A DNA stretch of 19,148 bases from an uncultured Clostridia bacterium (GTDB lineage Bacteria > Bacillota > Clostridia > Christensenellales > UBA1242): positions 1 to 19,148 of the forward strand of contig CAMYXB010000008.1 of the NCBI GenBank assembly GCA_947303145.1, written 5' to 3'. Below are positions 1 through 8,604 of this stretch, one piece after another. The notes under the pieces were generated by a model. The model worked only from the letters and a program-made list of their open reading frames with translations, searched no databases and had not been told where the DNA came from. The translations under genes were made by a program, and so were the position numbers. Position 1 is the stretch's first letter. Every line of letters begins with the position of its first letter.

Positions 1-837
1 AATTCTCTTGAACAATCCCGCTTTCTTTCGCTCTTTTATCTTAAATTGATGATTGCTATATTCACTTATTGCCATAAACCAATAAGAAGTCTCTCTTACC
101 TCACAAATTTTGGGATATTTTCGTGAAAAATACAACAGATACAGCTGGTCATCGTCCATTAAACCAATATCTGCTAGATTGTAATATAGTCCTTTTATTT
201 TCTCATAAAATTCTTTCACTAAAGAAACGGGGCAAATAAAAGGAGCCCCGTTAATGCTATCCGGATGGACTGTTCTTATTACCTCGAATATAGGACGATG
301 TTCTTCGTAGGGCAATCTAAATATATTTACTTTATCTCCAAAGTCATATTCCCATTCGAAAGAATAGTCCTCTTCATTTTCAAAGACTTCTCCACCATGT
401 TCAAAACCAAAGTCCATCCATGCTAAATACTTGGTATCAATATTTGACTTAACACTAGCTAGATACATGCTGTAGTATTTCAACAGCATGACATAATTAT
501 ATCTTGCAAGATTCTCTGGAGAATTTTTCTGCGCTCTAAAATTAAGAAAATATTTATCTTTCTCTATTTCTTGCATTTTTTTGAGTAATTCTGGCTCAAT
601 ATCGTCTATATTGCCTGTCAATATAATTTCAGTCCTATCTTTTAAGCCATATTCATCTCTTATTTGCAATACTCTGTCTGCAAAGAGTTGATTCTCACAT
701 ACGAAGATGAGTTCATTCTTTATCCTTGCCCATCTTTTGAAATAATCAAAATATTTTTCCTTGCTACGAGGAATCTCGTTAAAATTTTCTCTACCTATAT
801 CAAAAAAGGCTGTGACTAGTGTTATTTTGTTATCCAT
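1..837 (-). CDS. HtrL/WlaTC-type glycosyltransferase, 3' end beyond the left edge
   Basis: The reading frame is open from an ATG at 837-835 to the window edge, so 279 codons are visible and the C-terminus is missing. The N-terminus begins MDNKITLVTAFFDIGR and residues near 140 read YLAWMDFGFEHG. Both are hallmarks of the HtrL/YibB (WlaTC) family, named after proteins of lipopolysaccharide and lipooligosaccharide loci. Later family-like stretches are NGAPFICP and MDDDQLYLLYF. No signal peptide or membrane segment is seen. The ATG overlaps the stop codon of the upstream glycosyltransferase gene by 8 nt, so the two are probably translationally coupled. The likely role is sugar transfer to a cell-surface glycan; acceptor and donor cannot be told. 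Family assignment is from remembered motifs. Confidence 0.8.
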   Translation of the reverse strand, partial: MDNKITLVTAFFDIGRENFNEIPRSKEKYFDYFKRWARIKNELIFVCENQLFADRVLQIRDEYGLKDRTEIILTGNIDDIEPELLKKMQEIEKDKYFLNFRAQKNSPENLARYNYVMLLKYYSMYLASVKSNIDTKYLAWMDFGFEHGGEVFENEEDYSFEWEYDFGDKVNIFRLPYEEHRPIFEVIRTVHPDSINGAPFICPVSLVKEFYEKIKGLYYNLADIGLMDDDQLYLLYFSRKYPKICEVRETSYWFMAISEYSNHQFKIKERKKAGLFKRI

Positions 838-2038
838 TGTTCTTCTCCATTATTTCTGTAAAGTCGCTGTAATATTTTTCGCAAGTGAATAGTTTGCCTT
901 GCTCTATATTCTTTTGTCCCATTTCCTTGCATAGAGGTCTGTCATTTGATAGTTTTAGGATATTTTTCTTGAGACTTTCCACCAAATTATTGTCTTTGTC
1001 CACCAGTATAGTCCCGTCTGCCACATATTCGGGCATTCCTCCAGATATGGTGCAAATTTGAGGGAGACCGGATTTTTGCCCCTCAACGACCACCAATCCT
1101 GCAGCCTCTTCCCATATAGAAGGCACTACTTGTAAATCTGCAGATTGATAATACTCATAAAGATACTTATTCTCTATGTATCCACTAAATAGTATTCTAT
1201 CCTTGTTGCCCTTGGACAACGTTTCTACATCTGTCAAATATTGAGACTTGTGTTTTCTAGAGAAATTGGGGCTCCCTATAACAAGCAGTTTCACCCTCTT
1301 ATCCTCTATCTCACACATCGCTTGCATGAGTTCCTTCACGCCCTTGACATTGATTATTCTTCCGCAGAAGATGACTACAAAGTCTTCTTCACTAAAGCCG
1401 AGTTTCTGTCTTATCTCTTTCCTCACACTCTCATCTATCCTTTTGTTAAATCTTTCATCACGAACGCAATTTTTGAGAACGTGTAGGTCGGTGTGTGTGT
1501 CAATATTATTATCTTTGATATAATCTCTCCATTGATTAGAGATAAACTGACTGACACCTACGATATGACCGATGTTGTCTATCACCTTTTTGTCCCTTTT
1601 GTAGTCCGAGTGAACATGGAAGTATAGATTGTCTCTACCCACAAGTTGTTTTACTTTAGTTATATTGCCAGCAGGATAATTTCCTTCAAAAAAGAGTTTG
1701 TCCACGGGATATTTTTTCAATGCTTTGCAAAAATTGCGGTCATAAATTAGAGTAAATCTCTTCTTGATATGTAGCAAACTAAGAATCTTGTTAACTCCTC
1801 GAATAAAAAAGTCAAAAAATTTATTAGTTTTTACATACACCAGTTTTGTCTTTTTATAATTATATTTTGCAATTTTTTCCTTTTGCTCCTTTGTGGGCTC
1901 GGGCTGGAACACGACAAAGTCAAAATTTTCGTTGTCCTCATTTTGGTCTATAAGTATTTCTTCTAGTTCCTCCACAGCCCCACCGCCTACTGCCGGAATG
2001 GGCAATACATATCTGGGATTGTAAAAACCAATTTTCAT
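830..2038 (-). CDS. Glycosyltransferase, GT4-like (GT-B fold)
   Basis: This 402-residue protein has a variable N-terminal acceptor half and a C-terminal Glycos_transf_1 domain at about residues 205-380. FCGRIINVKGVKELMQAM (224-241) matches the usual G-R/K-KG signature. EEAAGLVVVE (310-319) is the E-x7-E nucleotide-sugar motif, followed by GLPQICTISGGMPEYV (324-339). It should move a sugar from an NDP-sugar to a membrane- or surface-linked acceptor on the cytoplasmic side. No transmembrane helix is obvious. The start is supported by AAAGGAGA at 2044-2051 on the minus strand. It is first in a two-gene unit with the HtrL-like gene, which suggests a polysaccharide cluster continuing leftwards. 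Substrate specificity is not readable. Confidence 0.88.
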   Translation of the reverse strand: MKIGFYNPRYVLPIPAVGGGAVEELEEILIDQNEDNENFDFVVFQPEPTKEQKEKIAKYNYKKTKLVYVKTNKFFDFFIRGVNKILSLLHIKKRFTLIYDRNFCKALKKYPVDKLFFEGNYPAGNITKVKQLVGRDNLYFHVHSDYKRDKKVIDNIGHIVGVSQFISNQWRDYIKDNNIDTHTDLHVLKNCVRDERFNKRIDESVRKEIRQKLGFSEEDFVVIFCGRIINVKGVKELMQAMCEIEDKRVKLLVIGSPNFSRKHKSQYLTDVETLSKGNKDRILFSGYIENKYLYEYYQSADLQVVPSIWEEAAGLVVVEGQKSGLPQICTISGGMPEYVADGTILVDKDNNLVESLKKNILKLSNDRPLCKEMGQKNIEQGKLFTCEKYYSDFTEIMEKNNG

Positions 2039-2067
2039 TTTTTCTCCTTTGAAATCAAAAATTGTCA

Positions 2068-2086
2068 GTGATATATCGGTGATATA
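2068..2086. repeat. Tandem GTGATATA motif in the glycosyltransferase leader
   Basis: GTGATATA occurs at 2068-2075 and again at 2079-2086, an 11-bp step of about one helical turn. It lies just downstream of the predicted minus-strand promoter, where a regulator could bind. It is AT-rich, so chance is possible. Confidence 0.25.
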
Positions 2087-2107
2087 AAAGATAAGCCACT
2101 AATTTGT

Positions 2108-2136
2108 AGTATAACACATTTATTTCCACTGGGCAA
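2108..2136 (-). promoter_or_regulatory. Predicted sigma-A promoter of the glycosyltransferase pair
   Basis: On the minus strand TTGCCC (2131-2136) and TATACT (2108-2113) are separated by 17 bp. The start codon at 2038 would then have a leader of about 60 nt. Confidence 0.5.
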
Positions 2137-2196
2137 GTGATAAAGAGTGCAATATGATATAACGAAGCAATATCTTTGTTATTGTCTGCAGAGCAT

Positions 2197-2225
2197 TTGA
2201 CAAAGGGGGTGGCGGAGGGTATAAT
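2197..2225 (+). promoter_or_regulatory. Perfect consensus sigma-A promoter of the ABC transporter
   Basis: TTGACA (2197-2202) and TATAAT (2220-2225) both match consensus at all six positions with an optimal 17-bp spacer. The predicted leader is about 54 nt and ends in AGGAGG at 2275-2280. Confidence 0.85.
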
Positions 2226-2285
2226 TTTTGCTAGAACATAATTAAAGAATATTTAATACAATTAGAGAAGGTGTAGGAGGAAAAG

Positions 2286-4946
2286 ATGATAGAACTTAAG
2301 TCCATCACAAAGGATTACATAATGGCGAATAGTAAGGTGGAGGCACTCAGAGGCATTGACTTGACTTTTAGAGACAATGAATTTGTGTCTATACTGGGCC
2401 CCAGTGGTTGTGGCAAGACCACTCTCCTCAATATTATCGGCGGACTGGACAAAAAATCTAGTGGAGACCTAGTGATAGATGGCGTATCTACAAGAGACTA
2501 CAAAGACAGAGACTGGGATACGTATAGGAATCACAAAGTGGGCTTTGTTTTTCAAAGTTATAATCTCATTCCGCATCAAACGATATTGGAGAATGTGGAA
2601 CTGGCTCTCAACATCGCTGGAATCAAGAAAGAGGAGAGGATAAGACGAGCCAGAGAAGTGCTGGACAGAGTGGGACTTGAGGGACAATACAACAAGAAGC
2701 CCAGTCAACTATCTGGTGGACAATGTCAAAGGGTGGCGATAGCACGTGCACTGGTCAATGACCCAGAGATACTCCTAGCAGATGAGCCAACAGGCGCATT
2801 GGACACCACGACCAGCGTGCAGATAATGGAACTCATCAAAGACATCGCCAAAAACACTCTTGTCGTCATGGTGACACACAATCCAGAACTGGCTGAGAGA
2901 TATTCCACCAGAATTATTCGCCTCTTAGATGGCAAAATAGTAGATGACAGCAATCCTTGTGAAAAGAAAGAGGATAAAACAATAAAAGAGGATAAATCTA
3001 CTAGAAAATCTAAACTAAGTCTTTTCTCTGCCATTAAACTCTCTTGGAGAAATCTTTTGTCCAAGTTAAAGCGCACTCTCACAGTGTGCATTGCAGGCTC
3101 TATAGGCATAATCGGTGTGGCATCAGTCCTTGCAGTGTCTGTGGGGATTAACAACTATATCTACAACATGCAGAATGATATGCTATCTGGCAATCCTGTC
3201 ACCATTCAAGAGAGCACGTATGACTTATCTTCCATTCTTGGCATGTATTCCACTTTTTCCAAAGGGCAAGCAGTGGTGAAAAGCATAGAGAAGGGATACA
3301 TCAATGTAGATGAGGCAGTCAAGTCACTTGTTGAGATGAGCGAGACTACGTCCAATATGCGTGTGCAGAACTCTATTACAGACAATTATGTCAAATTCGT
3401 CACTTCTGCCCCTAGCAATATCTTGAGTGCATACAAGCTGGACTATGGCATAGACTTGCCTTATCATCTGTATACACCCAGCCCATTTACCAATCAAGAT
3501 GGAGAGATGGTGTCTGTGGCCACGATAAGACAAATATATACATCTATCCTAGAGAAAACAGAACTAAAGGACTATGCTTATCTTGCCACCAATTTAGACA
3601 ATATTTTCCTTCAACTTCCCTCCAGTGAGGACTTCGTCCTTGAGCAATATGACGTGCTTACTGAAGGCGGAGAAGCCTCTTACCCAAAGAGCGAGACAGA
3701 GCTCACTCTCGTGGTTGATGCTGACAGCGAACTGACAGACCTGCTCCTTGCACAACTGGGATATTATACAGAGGAAGAGTTTATCAATGTCATATACAAG
3801 GCAACGGGTGATGACAGGTTTGATGCTTCTCTTGACAGAGAAAAATTTAGTTATACTGAACTCCTCGGCAAAACACTGACATATTATCCTAACAATGACA
3901 TATTCTCCATCAATTATATAGAGAACACACAGACCATCAATCAAGCCAAGCCATTTATATATAACGCTTATGCTGATGACTCCTTTTCAAGTGGATTAAA
4001 TCTCACCATAACATCAATATTGCATCCTAAGGCGGGGCTAAATTATGGAGCGCTTAAGTCTGGGTTATACTACACCTCATCTCTCATAGACAGAGTGCTT
4101 GAGAATGGAGAGGGGAGCGAGATAGTGGACTACATGGACACCATGGATATTGAGGCTTTTACTTCTGGCAAGGTGACCACACAATATGGCGAGAGTGACA
4201 TGGGCATAACATACACATATAGTTTCACTTTTGACGGAGTGGACTATGACGAGACGGGTTATGTGGGGAGCATCAATACTATGACCGCCTTTATATCTTT
4301 TGGCTCTGGTATGAATATTCCCACATATTATTCACTCACGAAAAGAGACCTCGGTGGAATTAGAATGCCCAACAAAATCAGTCTATATAACAGGACTTTT
4401 GACGAGAAAAATGAACTCCTCAAATATTTAGATAAGTGGAATAGTGATGACGTTCTCATTATAGACGGAGAAAGTGTGGCAAGAGCGGATAGGGAGACTA
4501 TCAAGTATACAGACAATTTATCTCTTATTATCAACATGGTCAGTAGTATGATAAACATAGTCACATCTGCCCTAGTGGCCTTCAGCGCCTTGTCTCTGGT
4601 GGTGTCCACTGTGATGATAGCCATCATTACATATGTGTCTGTCATTGAGAGAATTAAGGAGATAGGTGTCATTCGCTCGCTTGGTGGTAGGAAGAGAGAT
4701 GTGGCGAGACTCTTTATCGTGGAGAGTGCTATCATTGGGCTTTTCTCTGGTATTATAGGGTTAGGCATAACTGGATTGATTACTTTGCTTATCAATACCC
4801 TTGCGGGAATGACCATGTCCTCTCTCACAATTGGCATTATTCTCTCCATGCTACTAGTCAGCACGCTACTTACAATCACATCGGGACTTATCCCAGCGTC
4901 TCTGGCTAGCAAAAAAGACCCAGTTATTGCATTGAGAACCGATTGA
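2286..4946 (+). CDS. ABC transporter, fused ATPase and FtsX-type permease (MacB-like)
   Basis: The 886-residue protein starts with an ABC ATPase: Walker A GPSGCGKT (38-45), Q-loop FQSYNLIP, signature LSGGQ (142-146), Walker B ILLADE (162-167) and switch His198. A charged linker (about 224-245) leads to the first membrane helix (about 266-288). A large extracytoplasmic domain of about 450 residues follows, then the three-helix FtsX/MacB domain, with VIERIKEIGVIRSLGGRKRD between helices and the family-typical ending DPVIALR. Related mechanotransmission transporters export or sense peptides and lipids or detach lipoproteins; the substrate here is unknown. AGGAGG sits 5 nt before the ATG. No histidine kinase or response regulator flanks it, unlike many Bce-type systems. 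Confidence 0.9.
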   Translation: MIELKSITKDYIMANSKVEALRGIDLTFRDNEFVSILGPSGCGKTTLLNIIGGLDKKSSGDLVIDGVSTRDYKDRDWDTYRNHKVGFVFQSYNLIPHQTILENVELALNIAGIKKEERIRRAREVLDRVGLEGQYNKKPSQLSGGQCQRVAIARALVNDPEILLADEPTGALDTTTSVQIMELIKDIAKNTLVVMVTHNPELAERYSTRIIRLLDGKIVDDSNPCEKKEDKTIKEDKSTRKSKLSLFSAIKLSWRNLLSKLKRTLTVCIAGSIGIIGVASVLAVSVGINNYIYNMQNDMLSGNPVTIQESTYDLSSILGMYSTFSKGQAVVKSIEKGYINVDEAVKSLVEMSETTSNMRVQNSITDNYVKFVTSAPSNILSAYKLDYGIDLPYHLYTPSPFTNQDGEMVSVATIRQIYTSILEKTELKDYAYLATNLDNIFLQLPSSEDFVLEQYDVLTEGGEASYPKSETELTLVVDADSELTDLLLAQLGYYTEEEFINVIYKATGDDRFDASLDREKFSYTELLGKTLTYYPNNDIFSINYIENTQTINQAKPFIYNAYADDSFSSGLNLTITSILHPKAGLNYGALKSGLYYTSSLIDRVLENGEGSEIVDYMDTMDIEAFTSGKVTTQYGESDMGITYTYSFTFDGVDYDETGYVGSINTMTAFISFGSGMNIPTYYSLTKRDLGGIRMPNKISLYNRTFDEKNELLKYLDKWNSDDVLIIDGESVARADRETIKYTDNLSLIINMVSSMINIVTSALVAFSALSLVVSTVMIAIITYVSVIERIKEIGVIRSLGGRKRDVARLFIVESAIIGLFSGIIGLGITGLITLLINTLAGMTMSSLTIGIILSMLLVSTLLTITSGLIPASLASKKDPVIALRTD

Positions 4947-4972
4947 CTTTCATGTTAGTTTTAATATATACT
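4943..4972 (+). promoter_or_regulatory. Predicted leuS promoter overlapping the upstream stop codon
   Basis: TTGACT (4943-4948) contains the TGA stop of the ABC gene, and TATACT (4967-4972) follows after 18 bp. The -10 lies in an AT-only palindrome (AATATATA-ct-TATATATT, 4963-4980). No T-box-like leader fits in the roughly 30 nt left before the start. Confidence 0.55.
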
Positions 4973-5010
4973 TATATATTGCAAGTTATTTTACAAAAGG
5001 ACGAGAAATT

Positions 5011-7401
5011 ATGGATTTTAAGAAGATAGAACAAAAGTGGCAAGAAAGGTGGGAGAAGGAGAGAGTCTTCGAGGCGGTGGACTTCGCAGATAAGCCTAAG
5101 TTTTTTGGACTTATTGAGTTCCCTTATCCGTCTGGTGTGGGGATACATGTCGGGCACCTCAAGGCGTTTTTGTCTATGGAGGCGATATGCAGGATGAAGA
5201 GACTTATGGGCTTCAATGTTCTGTTCCCAATAGGTTGGGACGCCTTTGGACTGCCTACAGAGAACTATGCCATATCTCACAATATTCCACCTAGAGTGGC
5301 CACAGATACCAATATCGCCAATATCAAGAGACAGATTAAAAGTTTTGGCTTTTCTTTCGATTGGTCGAGGGAGATAGACACCACAGACGAGAATTATTAC
5401 AAGTGGACACAATATATCTTTTCTCAGTTATACAAGAAAGGCCTCGCTTACAGGTCAAAGGCATTAGTCAACTATTGTCCACACTGCGATTGTATTCTCT
5501 CCAATGAGGAGAGCCAAGGCGGGATATGCGACAGGTGCTCATCAAGTGTAGAGCAGAGAGAAAAAGAGGTGTGGTTCCTCAAGATTCGTGATTACGCAGA
5601 AAGATTGCTGAATGGACTAGACTCTCTTGACTTCCCAGAGAGAGTGAAAGAGGAGACTAGACACTGGATAGGCAAGAGCGAGGGTGCTGAGATTGACTTC
5701 GAGGTAAGAGCAGGAGAGGAAAAAGATAGCCTCACCGTCTATACTACCAGATGTGACACGATATTCGGTGCGACATTCATGGTCATAGCCCCCGAGCACC
5801 CACTTGTAGATAAATACAAAGAATACATCTCAAACATAGACGAGGTGGAAGAATATAAGGCACAGGCGAAGAAAAAGAGCGAATTCGACAGAGTGCAGTT
5901 GAATAAAGAAAAGACTGGCGTCCGACTGGTCGGTCTAAATGCTATAAACCCCTTAACTAAAGAAGAATTGCCCATATTTATTGCAGATTATGTGATGATG
6001 GGATACGGGACTGGAGCCATTATGGCAGTGCCAGCACATGACGAAAGGGACTATGATTTCGCTAAAAAATATAACCTAAACATAATCCAAGTGATACAGG
6101 GAGAAGAAGGGGGAGATTTGCCTTACACCGACATAGATAGTGGAGTTATGGTCAATTCATCTTTCCTCAATGGTCTCAAGGTGAAAGAGGCTATAGCCAA
6201 GATGAAGGAGTATCTAAGTGAGCATGGCATAGGACATGCTAAAGTAAACTTCCAGATGAAAGACTGGGCTTTCAACAGACAGAGATATTGGGGAGAGCCT
6301 TTCCCTATAGTCTATTGCGACAAATGTGGCACAGTGCTGGTGGAAGATTTGCCAGTGGTGCTACCTGAGATGAAAGAATTCAAGACCAATAGCAAAGGAC
6401 AGTCACCGCTAGCAGAGGTGGATAGCTTCGTCCACACCACCTGTCCTCATTGTGGAGGCCCCGCTAGGCGAGAGACTGACACCATGCCTCAATGGGCAGG
6501 TTCTAGTTGGTATTTCTTAAGGTATATGGATCCACATAATAAGGATATATTTGCAAGCATGGATAAGATGAAATACTGGGGGCCTGTAGATTGGTATAAT
6601 GGTGGTATGGAGCATGTCACAAGACACCTTATCTATTCTCGTTTCTGGAATATGGTGTTGTTTGATTTAGGTCTAGTGCCATTTGAGGAGCCATATAGGA
6701 AGAGGAGCACAGTGGGGCTGGTTCTTGGTGAGGACGGCAATAAGATGAGCAAGAGCCTAGGCAACACCGTTGATCCTATGGCAGTGGCAGACCAATATGG
6801 TGTGGACGTGGTGAGAATGTATGAGCTATTTATGGCGGACTACGAGTCTCCAGCACCTTGGTCCAGTGAGAATATCGTAGGGTGCAAGAGATTCCTCGAT
6901 AGAGTGGAAAGAATGGCAGACTTTATCGTGGACAAGCCTATTAGTGATGAGCACGTTTCACTATTTAATGACGCTATCACAAAAGTCACACAAGATATTC
7001 AAAATATGAAGTTTAACACAGCCATATCCGCCCTTATGACCACACTAAATGTCATATATCAAGACAAATATATCTCTAGGGAGGAATTTAGAGACTTCCT
7101 CACCCTGCTTTATCCGTTCGCACCACACTTTAGCGAGGAGATGAATGAGAGATTATCCCTTGGAGATATGTTGTGCAAATCATCATGGCCTACTCTTCGA
7201 GTGGACAATAGCGAGAAGAAAGTCAATCTCCCTGTGCAAGTGAATGGCAAAATGCGTGGGCTGGTGATTATCAAGGAAAACGCCACGCAAGAAGAGGCGA
7301 TGAGCGCTCTACTGGGTGATGAGAAAATCAAGTCATTCATCACAGGTGATGTGAAGAAAGTAATATTCGTCCCAAATAAGATAATCAATATCATAGTGTA
7401 A
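5011..7401 (+). CDS. leuS: Leucyl-tRNA synthetase
   Basis: This class I aminoacyl-tRNA synthetase charges tRNA-Leu in the cytoplasm. At 796 residues it is full length for the bacterial form. The HIGH box is HVGH (46-49), inside FPYPSGVGIHVGHL. The editing domain (CP1) has TTRCDTIFG starting at residue 245 and GTGAIMAVPAHDERDYDF, with Asp344 in the place of the universal editing Asp. KMSKS is at 578-582, followed by LGNTVDP. Two Cys clusters (CPHC...CDRC and CDKC...CPHC) look like intact zinc knuckles. The C-terminus has the usual VQVNGKMRG segment. AAGGA at 4997-5001 precedes the ATG by 9 nt. It leads an operon-like run with the unknown gene and trhP. Confidence 0.97.
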   Translation: MDFKKIEQKWQERWEKERVFEAVDFADKPKFFGLIEFPYPSGVGIHVGHLKAFLSMEAICRMKRLMGFNVLFPIGWDAFGLPTENYAISHNIPPRVATDTNIANIKRQIKSFGFSFDWSREIDTTDENYYKWTQYIFSQLYKKGLAYRSKALVNYCPHCDCILSNEESQGGICDRCSSSVEQREKEVWFLKIRDYAERLLNGLDSLDFPERVKEETRHWIGKSEGAEIDFEVRAGEEKDSLTVYTTRCDTIFGATFMVIAPEHPLVDKYKEYISNIDEVEEYKAQAKKKSEFDRVQLNKEKTGVRLVGLNAINPLTKEELPIFIADYVMMGYGTGAIMAVPAHDERDYDFAKKYNLNIIQVIQGEEGGDLPYTDIDSGVMVNSSFLNGLKVKEAIAKMKEYLSEHGIGHAKVNFQMKDWAFNRQRYWGEPFPIVYCDKCGTVLVEDLPVVLPEMKEFKTNSKGQSPLAEVDSFVHTTCPHCGGPARRETDTMPQWAGSSWYFLRYMDPHNKDIFASMDKMKYWGPVDWYNGGMEHVTRHLIYSRFWNMVLFDLGLVPFEEPYRKRSTVGLVLGEDGNKMSKSLGNTVDPMAVADQYGVDVVRMYELFMADYESPAPWSSENIVGCKRFLDRVERMADFIVDKPISDEHVSLFNDAITKVTQDIQNMKFNTAISALMTTLNVIYQDKYISREEFRDFLTLLYPFAPHFSEEMNERLSLGDMLCKSSWPTLRVDNSEKKVNLPVQVNGKMRGLVIIKENATQEEAMSALLGDEKIKSFITGDVKKVIFVPNKIINIIV

Positions 7402-7419
7402 GGGGAGGAGGTCAAAGAT

Positions 7420-8595
7420 ATGGCAGAGCAACCAAAATCCTTTGAAAATTTTGAAGATGAGCAGAAAGACATTGTGATGTTTTATAACGTTGATGACGAA
7501 ACATTAAATAGTATCTCACTAGATAACAAAGAAATAGTGGACATTCTCACTGATACTCTGCTAAGCCATGTCACTGGATTCCCTAAACGGCTGTCCAAAA
7601 TAAAGGATATGAAATATGACTTTTCTCCACTTCGTCCTATAGACGATAGTGATAATAAAGCATATGAGACATATATAGATTGTGCAGATATAGACGGCTT
7701 TCTATATCCCCGCTCTATCTTTACTGGCAAAATAGATTATTCTATGTCTAACCAGTGCATAAGTTTTATGCTAAAAGACGAGTATAGGAATATAAGTGAT
7801 ACCTATGGGCATATAGACACATATCCCAAGGAATACTTTTCACATGGCAAGGTGCCGTCCTTTGATGATTTCGTAGTGAGAAAGCGCATAGTCATATCCT
7901 CGGACAAAATGCTAAAAGTAGTCATTGCCAATTGTCAAGGGCATAAATTCATCACCGATGGAGTGGGAGTGGAGAGCATTGTAGATTTTGACGAAAAAAT
8001 GATGGAAAATGTCTCCATTGAGGTTTATGATAAAAGCATTGGTAGAGACTTTGCCTTTCACAAGACGACTATCAACTTTGATGAAAGTCGCATATACTTC
8101 GTCAAGAGGTATTTTGTGAAAGATAATGGAGCAAAGTTTTCTCTTCCCACTGATTATGATTTTTCCTTTTCAATAGATATATCTATGCTACATGATATTA
8201 TCCCTTTTTCTAATGAGTATCCCATGGACAACCTCTCGCCTCTGGCTGTTTCAAAGAACTTTTGCAAGATGTTTTCTGTCGATTGGCGGGGGATAGAACT
8301 TAGGAAGTATAAAGAGAAAGAGCAGTTGAAAGAAATAAATATCAATAAAGATAGTGGGAAGGCAGAGTTTGAGTATCAAATGTATATAGATAATGGCGAT
8401 GACAAGGCAAAGTGGCGTAGCATGGTCAGATTTGACTCAAATGATTTGAAACTATATTCCCCACTTAATGATGGTGGCGGAGCGTTTTTGAACAAATTGA
8501 TGCTTTTAAGACAGACAAAGAAGTCACTTATAGGCATATTAAGCAAATATGGTATTGAATACAAGGACGAGAAAGTAAAGAAAAATTTGGGATAG
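7420..8595 (+). CDS. Conserved-looking protein of unknown function between leuS and trhP
   Basis: I do not recognise this 391-residue protein. It has no signal peptide, no transmembrane helix, no Cys-rich motif and no nucleotide-binding signature, so it is probably a soluble cytoplasmic protein. It is acidic at the N-terminus, rich in alternating hydrophobic and charged stretches that suggest beta structure, and ends in a basic tail (KDEKVKKNLG). It starts 18 bp after the leuS stop behind a strong AGGAGG (7406-7411, 8 nt spacing) and ends 9 bp before trhP, so it is almost surely co-transcribed with translation-related genes. Base use matches leuS, which argues for a resident gene rather than a recent import. 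Confidence 0.85.
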   Translation: MAEQPKSFENFEDEQKDIVMFYNVDDETLNSISLDNKEIVDILTDTLLSHVTGFPKRLSKIKDMKYDFSPLRPIDDSDNKAYETYIDCADIDGFLYPRSIFTGKIDYSMSNQCISFMLKDEYRNISDTYGHIDTYPKEYFSHGKVPSFDDFVVRKRIVISSDKMLKVVIANCQGHKFITDGVGVESIVDFDEKMMENVSIEVYDKSIGRDFAFHKTTINFDESRIYFVKRYFVKDNGAKFSLPTDYDFSFSIDISMLHDIIPFSNEYPMDNLSPLAVSKNFCKMFSVDWRGIELRKYKEKEQLKEININKDSGKAEFEYQMYIDNGDDKAKWRSMVRFDSNDLKLYSPLNDGGGAFLNKLMLLRQTKKSLIGILSKYGIEYKDEKVKKNLG

Positions 8596-8604
8596 AGGGA
8601 AAGC

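Noticed and set aside
4328..4912. 194-codon minus-strand frame opposite the ABC permease domain
   Set aside because: It is the reverse shadow of the FtsX helices. The plus frame has the family signatures.
4947..5010. T-box or leucine-responsive leader before leuS
   Set aside because: The predicted leader is only about 30 nt, and no T-box core sequence or terminator hairpin is present.
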